Positions 1 through 9,919 of a stretch of 64,000 nt of DNA are shown here, piece after piece. Position numbers and translations under genes: made by a program. Numbering within the stretch: position 1 is the first letter of the stretch; every line of letters starts with the position of its first letter. The stretch comes from Collinsella sp. zg1085 (GTDB taxonomy: Bacteria > Actinomycetota > Coriobacteriia > Coriobacteriales > Coriobacteriaceae), in the NCBI RefSeq assembly GCF_018889955.1, contig NZ_CP076545.1:620001-684000 (forward strand). Direction: 5' to 3'. Below the pieces are notes generated by a model. That model was given only the letters and a program-made list of their open reading frames with translations, was not told where the DNA came from and ran no database searches.

Positions 1-633
1 AGTCCACAGCTTGATATCCCCGGAAGGGGCTTCTCGTATCACGAGGACGCTCCCCTTGATATGCGAATGGACCCGGGTAATAACACCTTAAACGCAGCTG
101 AGGTCATCAACACCTATAACGCAGCCGACCTCACCCGGATCCTTCGTACGTATGGCGAGGAACGCTTTGCATCTGCAATTGCACGAGAGATTGTGCGGCG
201 CAGAAGCATTGCACCCATTCAGACAACTGGAGCTCTGGTTGACGCTATTAAGGCAGGAATTCCTGCAGCGGCGCGTCGCACAGGAGGACATCCTGCGAAG
301 CGTAGCTTTCAGGCGATTCGTATTGAGGTAAATCAAGAGCTTGAGGTGCTTGAGCGTGGACTAACCGCCGCGCTACGGTGGCTCAACCCCGGTGGCTATA
401 TCTGCGTGATTTCGTATCACTCGCTTGAGGATCGCATTGTTAAGCGTGTGTTTGCAGAACTGTCACGCGGCTGTGTATGTCCTCCCGATATTCCGGTGTG
501 TGTATGTGGTCAACAGCCGATACTCGATGTTATTACTAAGAAACCTCTGGTTGCAAGCAGTGATGAAGTTGCACGCAACCCACGCAGCCGGTCTGCCAAG
601 ATTCGTGTTGCCAAGCGCTTGAATGCGCACTAA
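1..633 (+). CDS. rsmH: 16S rRNA (cytosine(1402)-N(4))-methyltransferase RsmH, 5' end outside window
   Basis: RsmH methylates N4 of C1402 in 16S rRNA with S-adenosylmethionine. The reading frame is open from base 1 to the TAA at 631-633, so this is the C-terminal 210 residues of a protein usually near 310 aa. An RsmH-typical run (PQLDIPGRGFSYHEDAPLDM, then RMD) sits at the very start, upstream of the first in-frame ATG at 61, showing that ATG is internal. Other family marks are FQAIRIEVNQEL in the middle, YHSLEDRIVK, and the C-terminal NPRSRSAKIRVAKR. It is the first gene of the dcw cluster, followed 41 bases later by the FtsL-like gene. The missing N-terminus, with the SAM-binding loop, lies off the window. 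Confidence 0.95.
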   Translation, partial: SPQLDIPGRGFSYHEDAPLDMRMDPGNNTLNAAEVINTYNAADLTRILRTYGEERFASAIAREIVRRRSIAPIQTTGALVDAIKAGIPAAARRTGGHPAKRSFQAIRIEVNQELEVLERGLTAALRWLNPGGYICVISYHSLEDRIVKRVFAELSRGCVCPPDIPVCVCGQQPILDVITKKPLVASSDEVARNPRSRSAKIRVAKRLNAH

Positions 634-674
634 GCCAGAATGCTGATGCAAGTTTAGAAAGGAGCGTGCATATC

Positions 675-1151
675 ATGGGTTATTCCTCTGGAAACGCAGC
701 TTTTTCCTATGATATGCAGCCCGATTCGTACTATGTACATGGGAGCGTTGCTCCACAAATTGCTGCTCCCGAGCTCGTCGAGCGCCCGCGCTTTGATGTG
801 CTTCCTGGTGAGGGACGAGAAGCCGACCGAGCCGTTAGCCCAGCTTTTGTACAGGTAGTTAAAGTATTTTGTATTCTTGCTATTACATTTTGTGCAGTGG
901 GAGCTACGCGTGTTGCTCTAGCAAGCGCGACCGCCGCCTCACTTAATGCAAACGCAGCTATTGCAAACTCGCTTGAGGAGAGCGAAAAAACTTCAAGCGA
1001 CCTTGAGGTTATGCGCTCGGTGTATGGTTCAAGTACACGGATTCGTGAGTTTGCCAAGAGCATGCTTGGTATGGTTGATGGCAATGCAGCGCACGTTACC
1101 GTTGATGTACGTACACCCGCTGTGACATCTGATGGCTCCTCTCAAAATTAA
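675..1151 (+). CDS. FtsL-like cell division membrane protein
   Basis: Predicted bitopic division protein of about 158 residues in the FtsL position between rsmH and ftsI. It has an N-terminal cytoplasmic part of about 55 residues, one membrane segment (around VVKVFCILAITFCAVG), then an Ala/Glu/Ser-rich stretch likely to form a coiled coil, ending near a RIREFAKSMLGM motif like that of FtsL/DivIC proteins. FtsL in other bacteria joins FtsQ/DivIB and FtsB/DivIC to activate FtsW-FtsI. I start it at the ATG at 675, ten bases after GGAG at 661-664; the GTG at 666 is too close to that site. Sequence similarity in this family is weak, so the call rests on position and architecture. Confidence 0.75.
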   Translation: MGYSSGNAAFSYDMQPDSYYVHGSVAPQIAAPELVERPRFDVLPGEGREADRAVSPAFVQVVKVFCILAITFCAVGATRVALASATAASLNANAAIANSLEESEKTSSDLEVMRSVYGSSTRIREFAKSMLGMVDGNAAHVTVDVRTPAVTSDGSSQN

Positions 1152-1156
1152 CGCAT

Positions 1157-2998
1157 ATGTCTCGTCGAGATGATTATGACCGCACTCGTGGCAGCGATGC
1201 TCAACGCCGCGCTCGTTTGCGCCAAGCTGGTCTTGAGGCTCGCTCCATGCGCCGTGAGCGTGGGGTGGCTGAGCGTGGGGACACTGGTAAAAACTCGCGC
1301 ACACGTGACACGAGAGCAAGCCGAGAGACCGACGCAATCACCACGACGTTTCTAACGCGGCGCTCAGCTATTGCTGCTGTCTTTGGTATTACGGGCTTTG
1401 CTGCTGTTGTGCGTTTGCTTGACTACCAGCTTATGAATGCCGAGAAGTATCGCCAACAAGCTGATATTCGTCGTTTGTCTAATATCACGCTCTATGCAAA
1501 GCGCGGCACAATATATGACCGAAACGGTAATGTGCTTGCTGCCAGTGAAGAATGTCGCAATGTATACGTTAATCCCAAGCTGATAAAAAACAAGGATAAG
1601 GCTGTTGCCGCGCTTGTTGAGATTCTTGGTGAGGATGAAGCTCGGGTACGCGAGATTTGTAACAAAGAAACAACCTTTGCCTACATTCGCCGCCAAGTTG
1701 ATATGGACGACGCGCAAAAACTCGAGGATAAAGGCATTGCGGGCATTGAGTTTGAACAGGCTATGAAGCGTGTATATCCTTACGGAAAGCTCGCTTCACA
1801 GGTGTTGGGTGTGGTAAACCTCGATAATGAGGGCATCTCTGGGCTTGAGCACTATTATGACGACATTCTCAAAGGGACAAACGGCTCAATTGTGCGCGAG
1901 CGTGCGCGTGATGGCAGCTTTATAGCTGGTGGTGCATATAAAAAAGAGCCTGCGGTTGACGGAACGAATTTAATACTGAGTATTGATACCACCATTCAGG
2001 CGAGTGCTGAAGAGGCAATGGAGCTTGGCGTTGCTGAGGCGCAGGCAAAATATGGGTCTGCCGTGGTCTGTGATCCAACAACAGGGGAGATTTTAGCGGC
2101 TTGCTCCTATCCTACCTATGACCAGCAAGACCTTGCAAACGCGCGCTATGAAGATATGAATCTGCGCATTGTAACTGATGCATACGAGCCCGGGTCAGTT
2201 TTTAAAACCTTAGTTGCCGGTATGGGTTGTGACATGGAAGTTATCAATCCTGATACTAATTTCTACGTGCCTGCGGTGGTAAAAGCAGGCGATGACGATG
2301 TCCACGACGTGGACAATCGCGACTTTGGCATGGATATGACCTTGCGTGAGATTTTGCGCCGTTCATCTAACACCGGCATGATTTTGGTTGGTCAAACCAT
2401 TGGCGCCGATCACTTTGCAGAGTATCTCAAAGCTTATGGTATTGGAGAGCCAACCGGTATTGATTTTTCTGGTGAGTCAACCGGTATTGTGCGTGCTCGT
2501 GAGAATTATGATGGTGCAAGCGTGGCTGCTATGTCGTTTGGTCAAGCACTTGCGGTGTCCCCCGTTCAGATGCTGCGCGCCGAGACAGGTATTGCAAATA
2601 AGGGCATTATGAGCGTGCCACATTTTCTCAAGGCTCAAGCTGGTGAAGAAATTGACTGGTCAAAGTATCAAAAACGTGCCATATCCGAGGCGGCTGCCGA
2701 GCAGATTAGCTCAATGATGCAAACGGTGGTAGCCGAAGGTACGGGCGCTGCGGCACAGATTGAGGGCTATACCATAGCAGGTAAAACGGGTACGGCTCAG
2801 CGTGCAGGCGTTGGTGGCGGTTACGAAAAGGGTAATAACATGGCATCGTTTTTGGGCTTTGTATCGCCTGAAGACTCGCGTGCAATGGTGTATATCACCC
2901 TTGATGGCACGGCAAATATGTCGGCCTTTGCAATAAAGCCGTTTCGTACCATTATGCAATCAGCCATTGATGTGTTAGGTATTGAGCGCGATGCCTAA
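1157..2998 (+). CDS. ftsI: Class B penicillin-binding protein (septal transpeptidase FtsI/PBP3)
   Basis: Transpeptidase that cross-links septal peptidoglycan with the FtsW glycosyltransferase. The 613-aa protein has a basic Arg-rich cytoplasmic tail (residues 1-65), a membrane anchor at about 68-90, and a dimerisation region including RGTIYDRNGNVLA. The penicillin-binding domain contains the SxxK motif (SVFK, Ser347), SSN at 403-405 and KTG at 543-545. No PASTA repeats follow. It starts five bases after the FtsL-like gene. In most dcw clusters murE comes next; here 136 non-coding bases and then murF follow. Confidence 0.95.
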   Translation: MSRRDDYDRTRGSDAQRRARLRQAGLEARSMRRERGVAERGDTGKNSRTRDTRASRETDAITTTFLTRRSAIAAVFGITGFAAVVRLLDYQLMNAEKYRQQADIRRLSNITLYAKRGTIYDRNGNVLAASEECRNVYVNPKLIKNKDKAVAALVEILGEDEARVREICNKETTFAYIRRQVDMDDAQKLEDKGIAGIEFEQAMKRVYPYGKLASQVLGVVNLDNEGISGLEHYYDDILKGTNGSIVRERARDGSFIAGGAYKKEPAVDGTNLILSIDTTIQASAEEAMELGVAEAQAKYGSAVVCDPTTGEILAACSYPTYDQQDLANARYEDMNLRIVTDAYEPGSVFKTLVAGMGCDMEVINPDTNFYVPAVVKAGDDDVHDVDNRDFGMDMTLREILRRSSNTGMILVGQTIGADHFAEYLKAYGIGEPTGIDFSGESTGIVRARENYDGASVAAMSFGQALAVSPVQMLRAETGIANKGIMSVPHFLKAQAGEEIDWSKYQKRAISEAAAEQISSMMQTVVAEGTGAAAQIEGYTIAGKTGTAQRAGVGGGYEKGNNMASFLGFVSPEDSRAMVYITLDGTANMSAFAIKPFRTIMQSAIDVLGIERDA

Positions 2999-3134
2999 CG
3001 TGCGCGATGTTCTACGTGTTGGATACGATGACATGCGGTATTTGCGTGCTTTCGTGCAAATCAAAGAGTGTGGATACATTTAATTCTGGCAACACTACAA
3101 TGGTAGCTTGCTTACAGATTTCAAAGGATAGGTC

Positions 3135-4574
3135 ATGATTGAGATAGCCGTATCAGAGTTTGCGCGTCTCCCGCAGCTTGTGAAGCTGTGTGGTGAAGAT
3201 AGTATGCATCTCAAAGGGCTTACTATCGATTCGCGCCAGGTGATGGACGGGTCAATATTTGTAGCGTTTACCGGTGAGAATTTGGATGGAAACCAGTTTG
3301 CTCGGCCCGCACTTGAGGCAGGGGCGGGCGCTGTAGTGTTATCACGACAGCCTGATACTGAGCTCGTGAACTTTGCACAAAAGCAAGGTGCAGCACTTTT
3401 TTATTGTCCTAATCCGGAGAATTTGTTACTCAATCTTGCACATTGGTATCGTGAACAGCTTGCCTGTGTGGTAGTAGGTGTAACCGGCTCTATTGGTAAA
3501 ACCACAACAAAAGATAGCCTTGCTCATATCTTGTCTAAGCATTTTCGTGTACATGTAACGCAGGGAAATTTTAATAGCGTCATTGGTTTGCCACTTACGG
3601 TTTGCGCTGCTCCTCGTGGTACTGAGGTACTGATTTTAGAAATGGGCATGGATGGTTTTGGTCAGATTGAGCGATTATCGCGTTGTGCCTGTCCAAACTA
3701 TGCCATTATCACAAAGATTGGCACCTCACACGTTGGGCTGTTAGGCGGTCGCGAGCAGATTGCCCGTGCTAAGTCAGAAATTGTGGCAGGGATGCCTGCA
3801 TCGGCTCAGTCCGTTTTAGGACATAGCAGCCGACTGTTCCTATCAGGCGAAGATGACTTTAGCTCATATATTGTAGAGAGTGCTGCTGCACCTGCAGGTA
3901 TTGAGCCGCTATATTGTGGTATGGGTGCAAATAATGATGTGCGCGCATACGACATACGCCTCGATGAAGAGGGGCATCCTCATTTCAAGCTGCGCTTTGC
4001 TGATGGTGATACGGTGCCGGTACATCTATCTTTGACAGGACAGCAGTCGGTAATTAACGCCGTCTATGCTGCAGGAGTGGCTCATGAGCTTGGCATGTCA
4101 GCACAAGAGATTGCAGCTGCTATGTCAGACATTCAGCTCACAGGACACCGTCAGGAAATGCGAGTGAGTAAGCTCGGTGCGCGCATAATTGATGACTCCT
4201 ACAACGCGAGCCCCGAATCAATTGCGGCAGCACTTAAGCTCTTGCAACAGCTACCGTGCTCTGGCAAGCGCGTGGCTATTCTGGGTGAAATGGGGGAGTT
4301 AGGCGAGGAGGCCAGCCGCATGCATGGGCTCTGCGGTGCCTATGCTGCTGCTTCTCATCTTGATACGCTTATTGTTGTGGGCACAAGTGAGTGTGCAGCT
4401 GCACTTGTGGAGGCAGCAGGTCTTATGGGTATGCTGCCTGATAGCGTGGTTCGTGTTCCATCAGTTGACGAGCTCATGACACAGTTTGAAAATAGCTTTA
4501 CTACAGGTGACGTGGTGCTTATAAAGGCATCACGTTTTATGCAACTTGACCGTTTTGTTGAAAAGGTTTGTTAA
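3135..4574 (+). CDS. murF: UDP-N-acetylmuramoyl-tripeptide--D-alanyl-D-alanine ligase
   Basis: Adds D-Ala-D-Ala to the UDP-MurNAc tripeptide, the last cytoplasmic step of the stem peptide. The 479-aa protein has the Mur ligase order: N-terminal UDP-binding domain (LTIDSRQV), central ATPase domain with the P-loop GVTGSIGKTTTKD at about 112-124, the metal-site region LEMGMDGFGQI, and a C-terminal domain with DDSYNASPESI. The ATG at 3135 has AAAGGA about eight bases upstream. Its stop codon at 4572-4574 directly abuts the mraY ATG, so the two are probably translationally coupled. Confidence 0.96.
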   Translation: MIEIAVSEFARLPQLVKLCGEDSMHLKGLTIDSRQVMDGSIFVAFTGENLDGNQFARPALEAGAGAVVLSRQPDTELVNFAQKQGAALFYCPNPENLLLNLAHWYREQLACVVVGVTGSIGKTTTKDSLAHILSKHFRVHVTQGNFNSVIGLPLTVCAAPRGTEVLILEMGMDGFGQIERLSRCACPNYAIITKIGTSHVGLLGGREQIARAKSEIVAGMPASAQSVLGHSSRLFLSGEDDFSSYIVESAAAPAGIEPLYCGMGANNDVRAYDIRLDEEGHPHFKLRFADGDTVPVHLSLTGQQSVINAVYAAGVAHELGMSAQEIAAAMSDIQLTGHRQEMRVSKLGARIIDDSYNASPESIAAALKLLQQLPCSGKRVAILGEMGELGEEASRMHGLCGAYAAASHLDTLIVVGTSECAAALVEAAGLMGMLPDSVVRVPSVDELMTQFENSFTTGDVVLIKASRFMQLDRFVEKVC

Positions 4575-5606
4575 ATGTTCGGGAATCCATCCTACCCAAC
4601 CTACCAGGCATTTTTGGCACTTGGCATTGCAGCTGCAATTACACTTTTGCTCATGCCGCTTTGGATAAAGATTTTACGGTTTGAAGGAATAGGGCAGCAG
4701 GTACGTGCTGATGGACCTGAGCGCCATCTCATTAAACAAGGAACTCCCACTATGGGTGGCGTGGTTATTCTGCTTGGTATTGTGGGCTCTTGTTTCTTAA
4801 TGGGACAGATGAGCATGCAGATGCTTTTGGCGCTTGGTGCAACAATTGCAACCGGTGCCCTGGGTTTGTTCGACGATATTTCAAGCGTTGCTCATGGGCG
4901 CTCGCTTGGTTTAACGCCACTTGCCAAAATGCTTGGTCTCACAGCCATTGTGCTGATTTTCTTTGTGCTGGCAATTACGTATTGTGGCGTTCAGCCACGT
5001 ATTAGCTTTCCTGGCGGTTTTCAGATTGACCTTGGTATTTTGAGCACTGAGTTTATGCTGGGTGATACCCTTATTCGGATTCCGTGGCTCTACTTGGTCT
5101 TTGTTTTTTTGTTGCTTGCTGGTATGTCAAATGCTGTCAATTTAACGGATGGTTTAGATGGTCTTGCAGGCGGAACGTCCATGATGGCAATGCTTATCAT
5201 GGCGGCAATTTGCTTTTTGTCTCACGATGCAAACCTAGCTATTTTTTGTGCATCAGCAGCAGGAGCCTGCATTGGATTTTTGTGGTTTAACTCCTATCCA
5301 GCAAGCATCTTTATGGGTGATACTGGTTCATTGGCTCTTGGGGGAGGCTTTGCTGCGGTTGCTATTTTAACCAATACCGAGGTGGTATCGCTGGTAGTAG
5401 GCGGGATATTTATCATGGAGGCACTGTCTGTCATGATTCAAGTTATCAGCTTTAAGCGCACCGGCAAGCGGGTCTTCTTAATGGCGCCGCTTCATCATCA
5501 TTTTGAGAAACTTGGTTGGGCTGAAACCAAGGTTGTCATTCGCTTTTGGATTATCTCTGCTGCTTGCGGTGCGCTTGGCCTAGCTCTCTTTTTTCAGTTG
5601 GGATAG
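4575..5606 (+). CDS. mraY: Phospho-N-acetylmuramoyl-pentapeptide-transferase
   Basis: Membrane enzyme that transfers phospho-MurNAc-pentapeptide to undecaprenyl phosphate, making lipid I. The 343-aa protein is hydrophobic throughout, with about ten membrane segments. Family motifs are visible: the catalytic pair in LFDDISS, NAVNLTDGLDGLAGG, FMGDTGSLALGG and the late LHHHFEKLGW. Length is near the usual 320-360 aa. It begins immediately after the murF stop and is followed by murD. Confidence 0.97.
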   Translation: MFGNPSYPTYQAFLALGIAAAITLLLMPLWIKILRFEGIGQQVRADGPERHLIKQGTPTMGGVVILLGIVGSCFLMGQMSMQMLLALGATIATGALGLFDDISSVAHGRSLGLTPLAKMLGLTAIVLIFFVLAITYCGVQPRISFPGGFQIDLGILSTEFMLGDTLIRIPWLYLVFVFLLLAGMSNAVNLTDGLDGLAGGTSMMAMLIMAAICFLSHDANLAIFCASAAGACIGFLWFNSYPASIFMGDTGSLALGGGFAAVAILTNTEVVSLVVGGIFIMEALSVMIQVISFKRTGKRVFLMAPLHHHFEKLGWAETKVVIRFWIISAACGALGLALFFQLG

Positions 5607-5615
5607 TGATTGCCC

Positions 5616-7091
5616 ATGAAGCTTATCAATGCGCACTCCCTGCTAATTCTCGGTCTTGGTAGAACTGGCAAAGACTTAGCTCTTTGGGCACAAACAACAA
5701 AAGAGGCAAAGTTTGACCATATATGTATCTATGCTGGTGCTCAGACTGAGTCAACACAGGCTTCACGTGCACTTGAAGCAGCGGGTATTGAAATTGTGTA
5801 TGGTACAGAGCAGATACAAGGAAGTTTTGACCTGTGTGTTGCAAGTCCAGGCATCTCAGAACATAGTGCATTTTTTGCTGCTGCGCGTGCAGCGTCTCAA
5901 GAAATTATCGGCGAGCCTGAACTAGCATATCGCTGCTCACCTCAAAATTGGTGCACTATTACCGGAACAAATGGCAAGACAACCACCACCTCACTTATTC
6001 ATACCATAATGCAAGCAGCAGATAAGCCAAGCCAAGCGGTTGGCAATATTGGTAATGCATGCATTAGGGCAGTCGAGCATCGTAGTTCTGATTCATGGAT
6101 GGTTGCTGAGCTATCAAGTTATCAACTAGCTACAACGAGCGAACTTCACCCACACGTAGCAGTACTTCTCAATATTACGCCTGATCATGTGAGTTGGCAC
6201 GGCAGTATTGAGGCATATGCAGCTGCCAAGGCAAAGATGTTTGACCAGATGGGTGTGCATGATTTAGCGATTATTGATGTTGATGATGCAGGTATACAGC
6301 GCTATACCGAACTACTTGCGCGCAATGATTTACGCATATGCGAAGTATCACTAACCGATACCGGCGCTGAAAACGCGGCATTTGTGCGCAATGAAGCGCT
6401 TGTTGTGCGCCGCTCTGGTCACGAGATTAAGCTTGTTGCGTCTTCTGAGCTTAATATTGTTGGCACGCATAATATAATCAATGCCCTTGCTGCAAGTGCT
6501 GCCTCTCTTGAAATGGGCGCATCAGCTGAGGCTGTATGCACCGGTCTCCGCACATTTATGCCGCTTGAACATCGTATCCAGCTGGTGGGCGAGATTGCGG
6601 GGGTGCGCTACATCAACGACTCTAAAGCAACGAATACCGATGCGACCCTTAAAGCGCTCACGGCCTTTCCTAATACGGCTCTAACCTTGTTAATAGGGGG
6701 TCATGACAAGCATACGCCGCTTGAGGAGTTTGCTGGCGAAATTGTGAGAAAAACAGCTCATATCATTTGCTTTGGTGAGGCGGGGCCGCGCTTATATGAG
6801 GCGTGCTTAGAGGCACTTCACCAAGCATGCGACGCTGAGCAACAAAGCAATCATCGAGGAGTTGAGGGCACAAATTACGCTCAGCTGCATCAAGCAAAAC
6901 ATCTCAAAGATGCTCTTTGGTGTGCCGCAAAGCTTACGCAGCCGGACGGTGTTGTTTTGTTGTCGCCCGCGTGCTCATCATTTGATGAGTTTCATTCGTT
7001 TGAAGAGCGCGGGGCTGCCTTTTGCTCATATGTTGCTGAATTGTCACAGACAGCAGATGTCAGCGATATGAAGGTGCGCTATGGCGCGTGA
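5616..7091 (+). CDS. murD: UDP-N-acetylmuramoyl-L-alanine--D-glutamate ligase
   Basis: Adds D-glutamate to UDP-MurNAc-L-Ala. The protein of about 491 aa shows a Rossmann-like start (LLILGLGRTGKDLA), the ATP loop TITGTNGKTTTTS, NITPDHVSWHGS with the conserved DH pair, YINDSKATNTDAT and LSPACSSFDEF. Two starts are possible: TTG at 5610 and ATG at 5616. Neither has a clear ribosome site; I prefer the ATG. A 30-residue insert near the C-terminus (around EQQSNHRGVEG) makes it slightly longer than usual. Its end overlaps ftsW by 11 bases. Confidence 0.96.
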   Translation: MKLINAHSLLILGLGRTGKDLALWAQTTKEAKFDHICIYAGAQTESTQASRALEAAGIEIVYGTEQIQGSFDLCVASPGISEHSAFFAAARAASQEIIGEPELAYRCSPQNWCTITGTNGKTTTTSLIHTIMQAADKPSQAVGNIGNACIRAVEHRSSDSWMVAELSSYQLATTSELHPHVAVLLNITPDHVSWHGSIEAYAAAKAKMFDQMGVHDLAIIDVDDAGIQRYTELLARNDLRICEVSLTDTGAENAAFVRNEALVVRRSGHEIKLVASSELNIVGTHNIINALAASAASLEMGASAEAVCTGLRTFMPLEHRIQLVGEIAGVRYINDSKATNTDATLKALTAFPNTALTLLIGGHDKHTPLEEFAGEIVRKTAHIICFGEAGPRLYEACLEALHQACDAEQQSNHRGVEGTNYAQLHQAKHLKDALWCAAKLTQPDGVVLLSPACSSFDEFHSFEERGAAFCSYVAELSQTADVSDMKVRYGA

Positions 7092-8661
7092 AAAACAGCA
7101 ACATATTCCTGATGATGAAAGGTCTTCTGCACCTACACGCCCATCGCGCAGGTCAACACCGGAGCGCTCAGCCTATGGCATTATTCCGGAGCGCATGATT
7201 GCAGGTGTTCCGGCTCGCATTATGCGTCCGCGTCTTGTGTTTATCGCTTCACTTACGGCGCTGGTGCTCTTTGGCTTGGTCATGGTGTATTCGGCATCAT
7301 CGGTTGAGGCACTGCAAGAGACGGGAAACTCATATTACTACCTAATCAAGCAGGGCATATTTATAGGAATTGGTGTACTTGCCTGCACGATGGTGGCACT
7401 GGGAAAACCCTATACGCTTTTAGGCTATCGCCAAGGCGGTGCAAAAACGCTTATGATTTTTGTCCTTGTCTTGTTGCTAGCTGTGTTTGCGCTTGGTAGC
7501 GCAGCAGGCGGTGCCCGGCGTTGGATTAACCTTTTTGGCATCTTTACCTTGCAGCCCTCAGAACTTGCAAAGCCGGTTATTATTCTGCTTGCTGCAGATA
7601 TATTTGCTGCCTATTTTGAAGAGCGAAGTATGAACGGCATGCAGACCATAAAACAGCTCGGTATCATGCTGGGGCTCCCTTTGTTGCTCATTATTATTGA
7701 GCCAGATACTGGGTCAACGATTATCATCGTGCTAACGGTTGTAGTGATGGCGTTTTTGTCGGGGTACAGTCTGCGCATGTTAGGCATGTTGATAGCCGCT
7801 GCGGCTCTTGCTTTTGTGGTATTCGTATTAATTGAGCCCTATCGTTTGACGCGCTTTATGGTTTCCCTTGATCCGTGGGCTGACCCCTTTGGTACGGGCT
7901 ATCAAGCAACCTTGGCAATTATGGCCTTTGCATCAGGTGGTGTTTGGGGTCGCGGTATTGGAAACTCCACAATGAAATATAGCTATCTGCCCGAAGCCCA
8001 TAACGACTTCATCTTAGCTATTATTGGTGAAGAACTTGGTTTAGTGGGCACCACGGTGTTGATTGTGCTCTTCTTAGTAATGTTGTGGTCGGCTGCAGAA
8101 ATTGCACGTCAGTCGCCTCATCTGTCTGGCAAGCTCGTGGCTATAGGCGTCGCTATCATTTTTGGTGTTCAATTTTTTGTAAACGCCTTAGGCATCTTAG
8201 GCATTACACCTATGACGGGTAAGACCTTGCCGTTTATAAGCTACGGCGGATCATCAATTATCGCCTCACTCATTAGTGCTGGCTTGGTGCTGCGTGTTTC
8301 TATCGAGAGTCACAGCGCGAGTCCTTATGCTATCAAGCGTAGCCGCTTCCAGGTACACGAAGGTGTTGCAAGGGATGCATCGGACTATATAGAAAGGGAT
8401 GCTGTTGGTGCAGCAGGCGCTTCAACTTCTCAGCGCACTCGTGGTTTTGATGTTGTTGAAGGTCGTGCTCGCACGGCTCGTTCGTCTCGTAGTGCAGAGC
8501 GAGCTTCGCGGTCGCAGCGCGTATCGCAGCATTCGGGCGAGCGGCGTGCATATAAACGTATAAACTTGTCTCATGATGCCTCTGCGCGCTTGCGTCAATC
8601 TTCACAAGGCCCGCGCAGACGTGATGTTAGACATGAGGGAGGGTCCCGTGGGCGCTCATAA
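7081..8661 (+). CDS. ftsW: SEDS peptidoglycan glycosyltransferase FtsW
   Basis: Polymerises lipid II at the septum, partnered with FtsI. The 526-aa protein has a basic N-terminal tail of about 50 residues, about ten membrane helices, and SEDS signatures GGARRWINL, LQPSELAKP, YLPEAHNDFI and GKTLPFISYGGSS. The last 110 residues or so are a soluble Arg/Ser-rich tail without recognisable fold, longer than in most FtsW proteins. The start codon lies inside the end of murD (7081 versus stop at 7091), and its own end overlaps murG, indicating one tightly coupled operon. Confidence 0.95.
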   Translation: MAREKQQHIPDDERSSAPTRPSRRSTPERSAYGIIPERMIAGVPARIMRPRLVFIASLTALVLFGLVMVYSASSVEALQETGNSYYYLIKQGIFIGIGVLACTMVALGKPYTLLGYRQGGAKTLMIFVLVLLLAVFALGSAAGGARRWINLFGIFTLQPSELAKPVIILLAADIFAAYFEERSMNGMQTIKQLGIMLGLPLLLIIIEPDTGSTIIIVLTVVVMAFLSGYSLRMLGMLIAAAALAFVVFVLIEPYRLTRFMVSLDPWADPFGTGYQATLAIMAFASGGVWGRGIGNSTMKYSYLPEAHNDFILAIIGEELGLVGTTVLIVLFLVMLWSAAEIARQSPHLSGKLVAIGVAIIFGVQFFVNALGILGITPMTGKTLPFISYGGSSIIASLISAGLVLRVSIESHSASPYAIKRSRFQVHEGVARDASDYIERDAVGAAGASTSQRTRGFDVVEGRARTARSSRSAERASRSQRVSQHSGERRAYKRINLSHDASARLRQSSQGPRRRDVRHEGGSRGRS

Positions 8662-9775
8662 ATCCATTGCTATTGCAGCGGGCGGCACAGCAGGTCATAT
8701 CAACCCCGCGCTGGCGCTTGCAGAAGAGCTAACAGGTCGCGGCTATCAGGTTCGCTTTTATGGTGAAGAGCGCCGTTTAGAAGGAAAGCTGGTGCCTGAG
8801 CACGGCTTTGATTTTTTCCCCCTTACGGTACGAGGCTTTGATAGAAGTCGTCCGTGGACCTTGGTGGCGGCACTTGTACATGTGCTGCGTGAAAAGCGCC
8901 GTCTTGTGAGTGCTTTTCGCCAGAATCCTGAGCTTTGCCCCAATCTTGCTATTGGCTTTGGCGCCTACGTTGAGCTGCCGCTTATGCAAGCAGCAGCAAA
9001 ACTTGCTATTCCTATTGCTCTTCATGAGCAAAACTCCGTACCTGGTCTGGCCAATCGTTTAATGGCTCGTCGCGCTTCACTCATTGCTATATCGCAGCCA
9101 GAGGTACGTTCATGTTTTGTTCGTGCGCATGCAACACCAGATGTTATCCGTCATACGGGCAATCCGGTGCGCTCCTCGGTACTTGCTGGTACATGCGCTC
9201 ATGGTCGTGCGGCTCTTGGAATTCCTGATTCAGCAACGGTGTTGTTGGTATTTGGAGGGTCTCTCGGTGCGCGGCACATCAATGAGCGTTTGGTTGCCTT
9301 AAAAGACCAGTTGCTCAGCATTGAAAACCTCTATGTGGTGCACTCAACAGGTGCAGCTGATTTTGACGCAACGCGCTCAGCGCTCGCGCTTACCGACACT
9401 GAGGCCACGCGCTGGCATCTTTGTTCTTATATTGATGACATGGGCAATACACTTGCCGCTGCTGATATGGTGTTATCACGCTCAGGAGCCTCATCAATTG
9501 CCGAGATTGCAGCGCTTCATACGCCAGCAGTGTTGGTACCTTATCCTTATGCAACCGCCGATCATCAAACAAGTAACGCTCGCTATCTCGTTGATGCAGG
9601 CGCTGCTCTCATGTTTGCTGATACTGAGCTTGACAGCAAGCGCTTTAGTGACGAGCTCATCTCCTTGTTGCATGATGAGGCGCGCCGAGCTCAGATGCGC
9701 GCTTCTGCTGCCTCACTTGGACAAGAAAAGGCAGCATCAACGTTGGCTGATGAGCTTGAGAAGCTGCTCGATTAA
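8648..9775 (+). CDS. murG: UDP-N-acetylglucosamine--undecaprenyl-PP-MurNAc-pentapeptide GlcNAc transferase
   Basis: Converts lipid I to lipid II at the inner face of the membrane. From the chosen GTG the protein is 375 aa, the normal MurG length. Motifs: GGTAGHINPALALAEEL (acceptor loop), HEQNSVPGLANR, FGGSLGARHINE and the donor site LSRSGASSIAEI with PYPYATADHQ. The frame is open back to an ATG at 8573, but that start would overlap ftsW by 89 bases and add non-conserved residues. GTG at 8648 has GGAGG about five bases upstream and overlaps ftsW by only 14 bases. A 144-base gap to murC follows. Confidence 0.95.
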   Translation: MGAHKSIAIAAGGTAGHINPALALAEELTGRGYQVRFYGEERRLEGKLVPEHGFDFFPLTVRGFDRSRPWTLVAALVHVLREKRRLVSAFRQNPELCPNLAIGFGAYVELPLMQAAAKLAIPIALHEQNSVPGLANRLMARRASLIAISQPEVRSCFVRAHATPDVIRHTGNPVRSSVLAGTCAHGRAALGIPDSATVLLVFGGSLGARHINERLVALKDQLLSIENLYVVHSTGAADFDATRSALALTDTEATRWHLCSYIDDMGNTLAAADMVLSRSGASSIAEIAALHTPAVLVPYPYATADHQTSNARYLVDAGAALMFADTELDSKRFSDELISLLHDEARRAQMRASAASLGQEKAASTLADELEKLLD

Positions 9776-9919
9776 TGAGTGTCGCTGCCATAAGCGAATA
9801 AGTTACGTAAAAACCGAGCGCCAGCCGCTTATTGCGGGCATGCTCGTCCGCTTTTTGCGCTGAAGGTATTACAATTGAGAGCGTTTGTTGAAATGGTATA
9901 TACCTAGTGCGGAGGGTCT

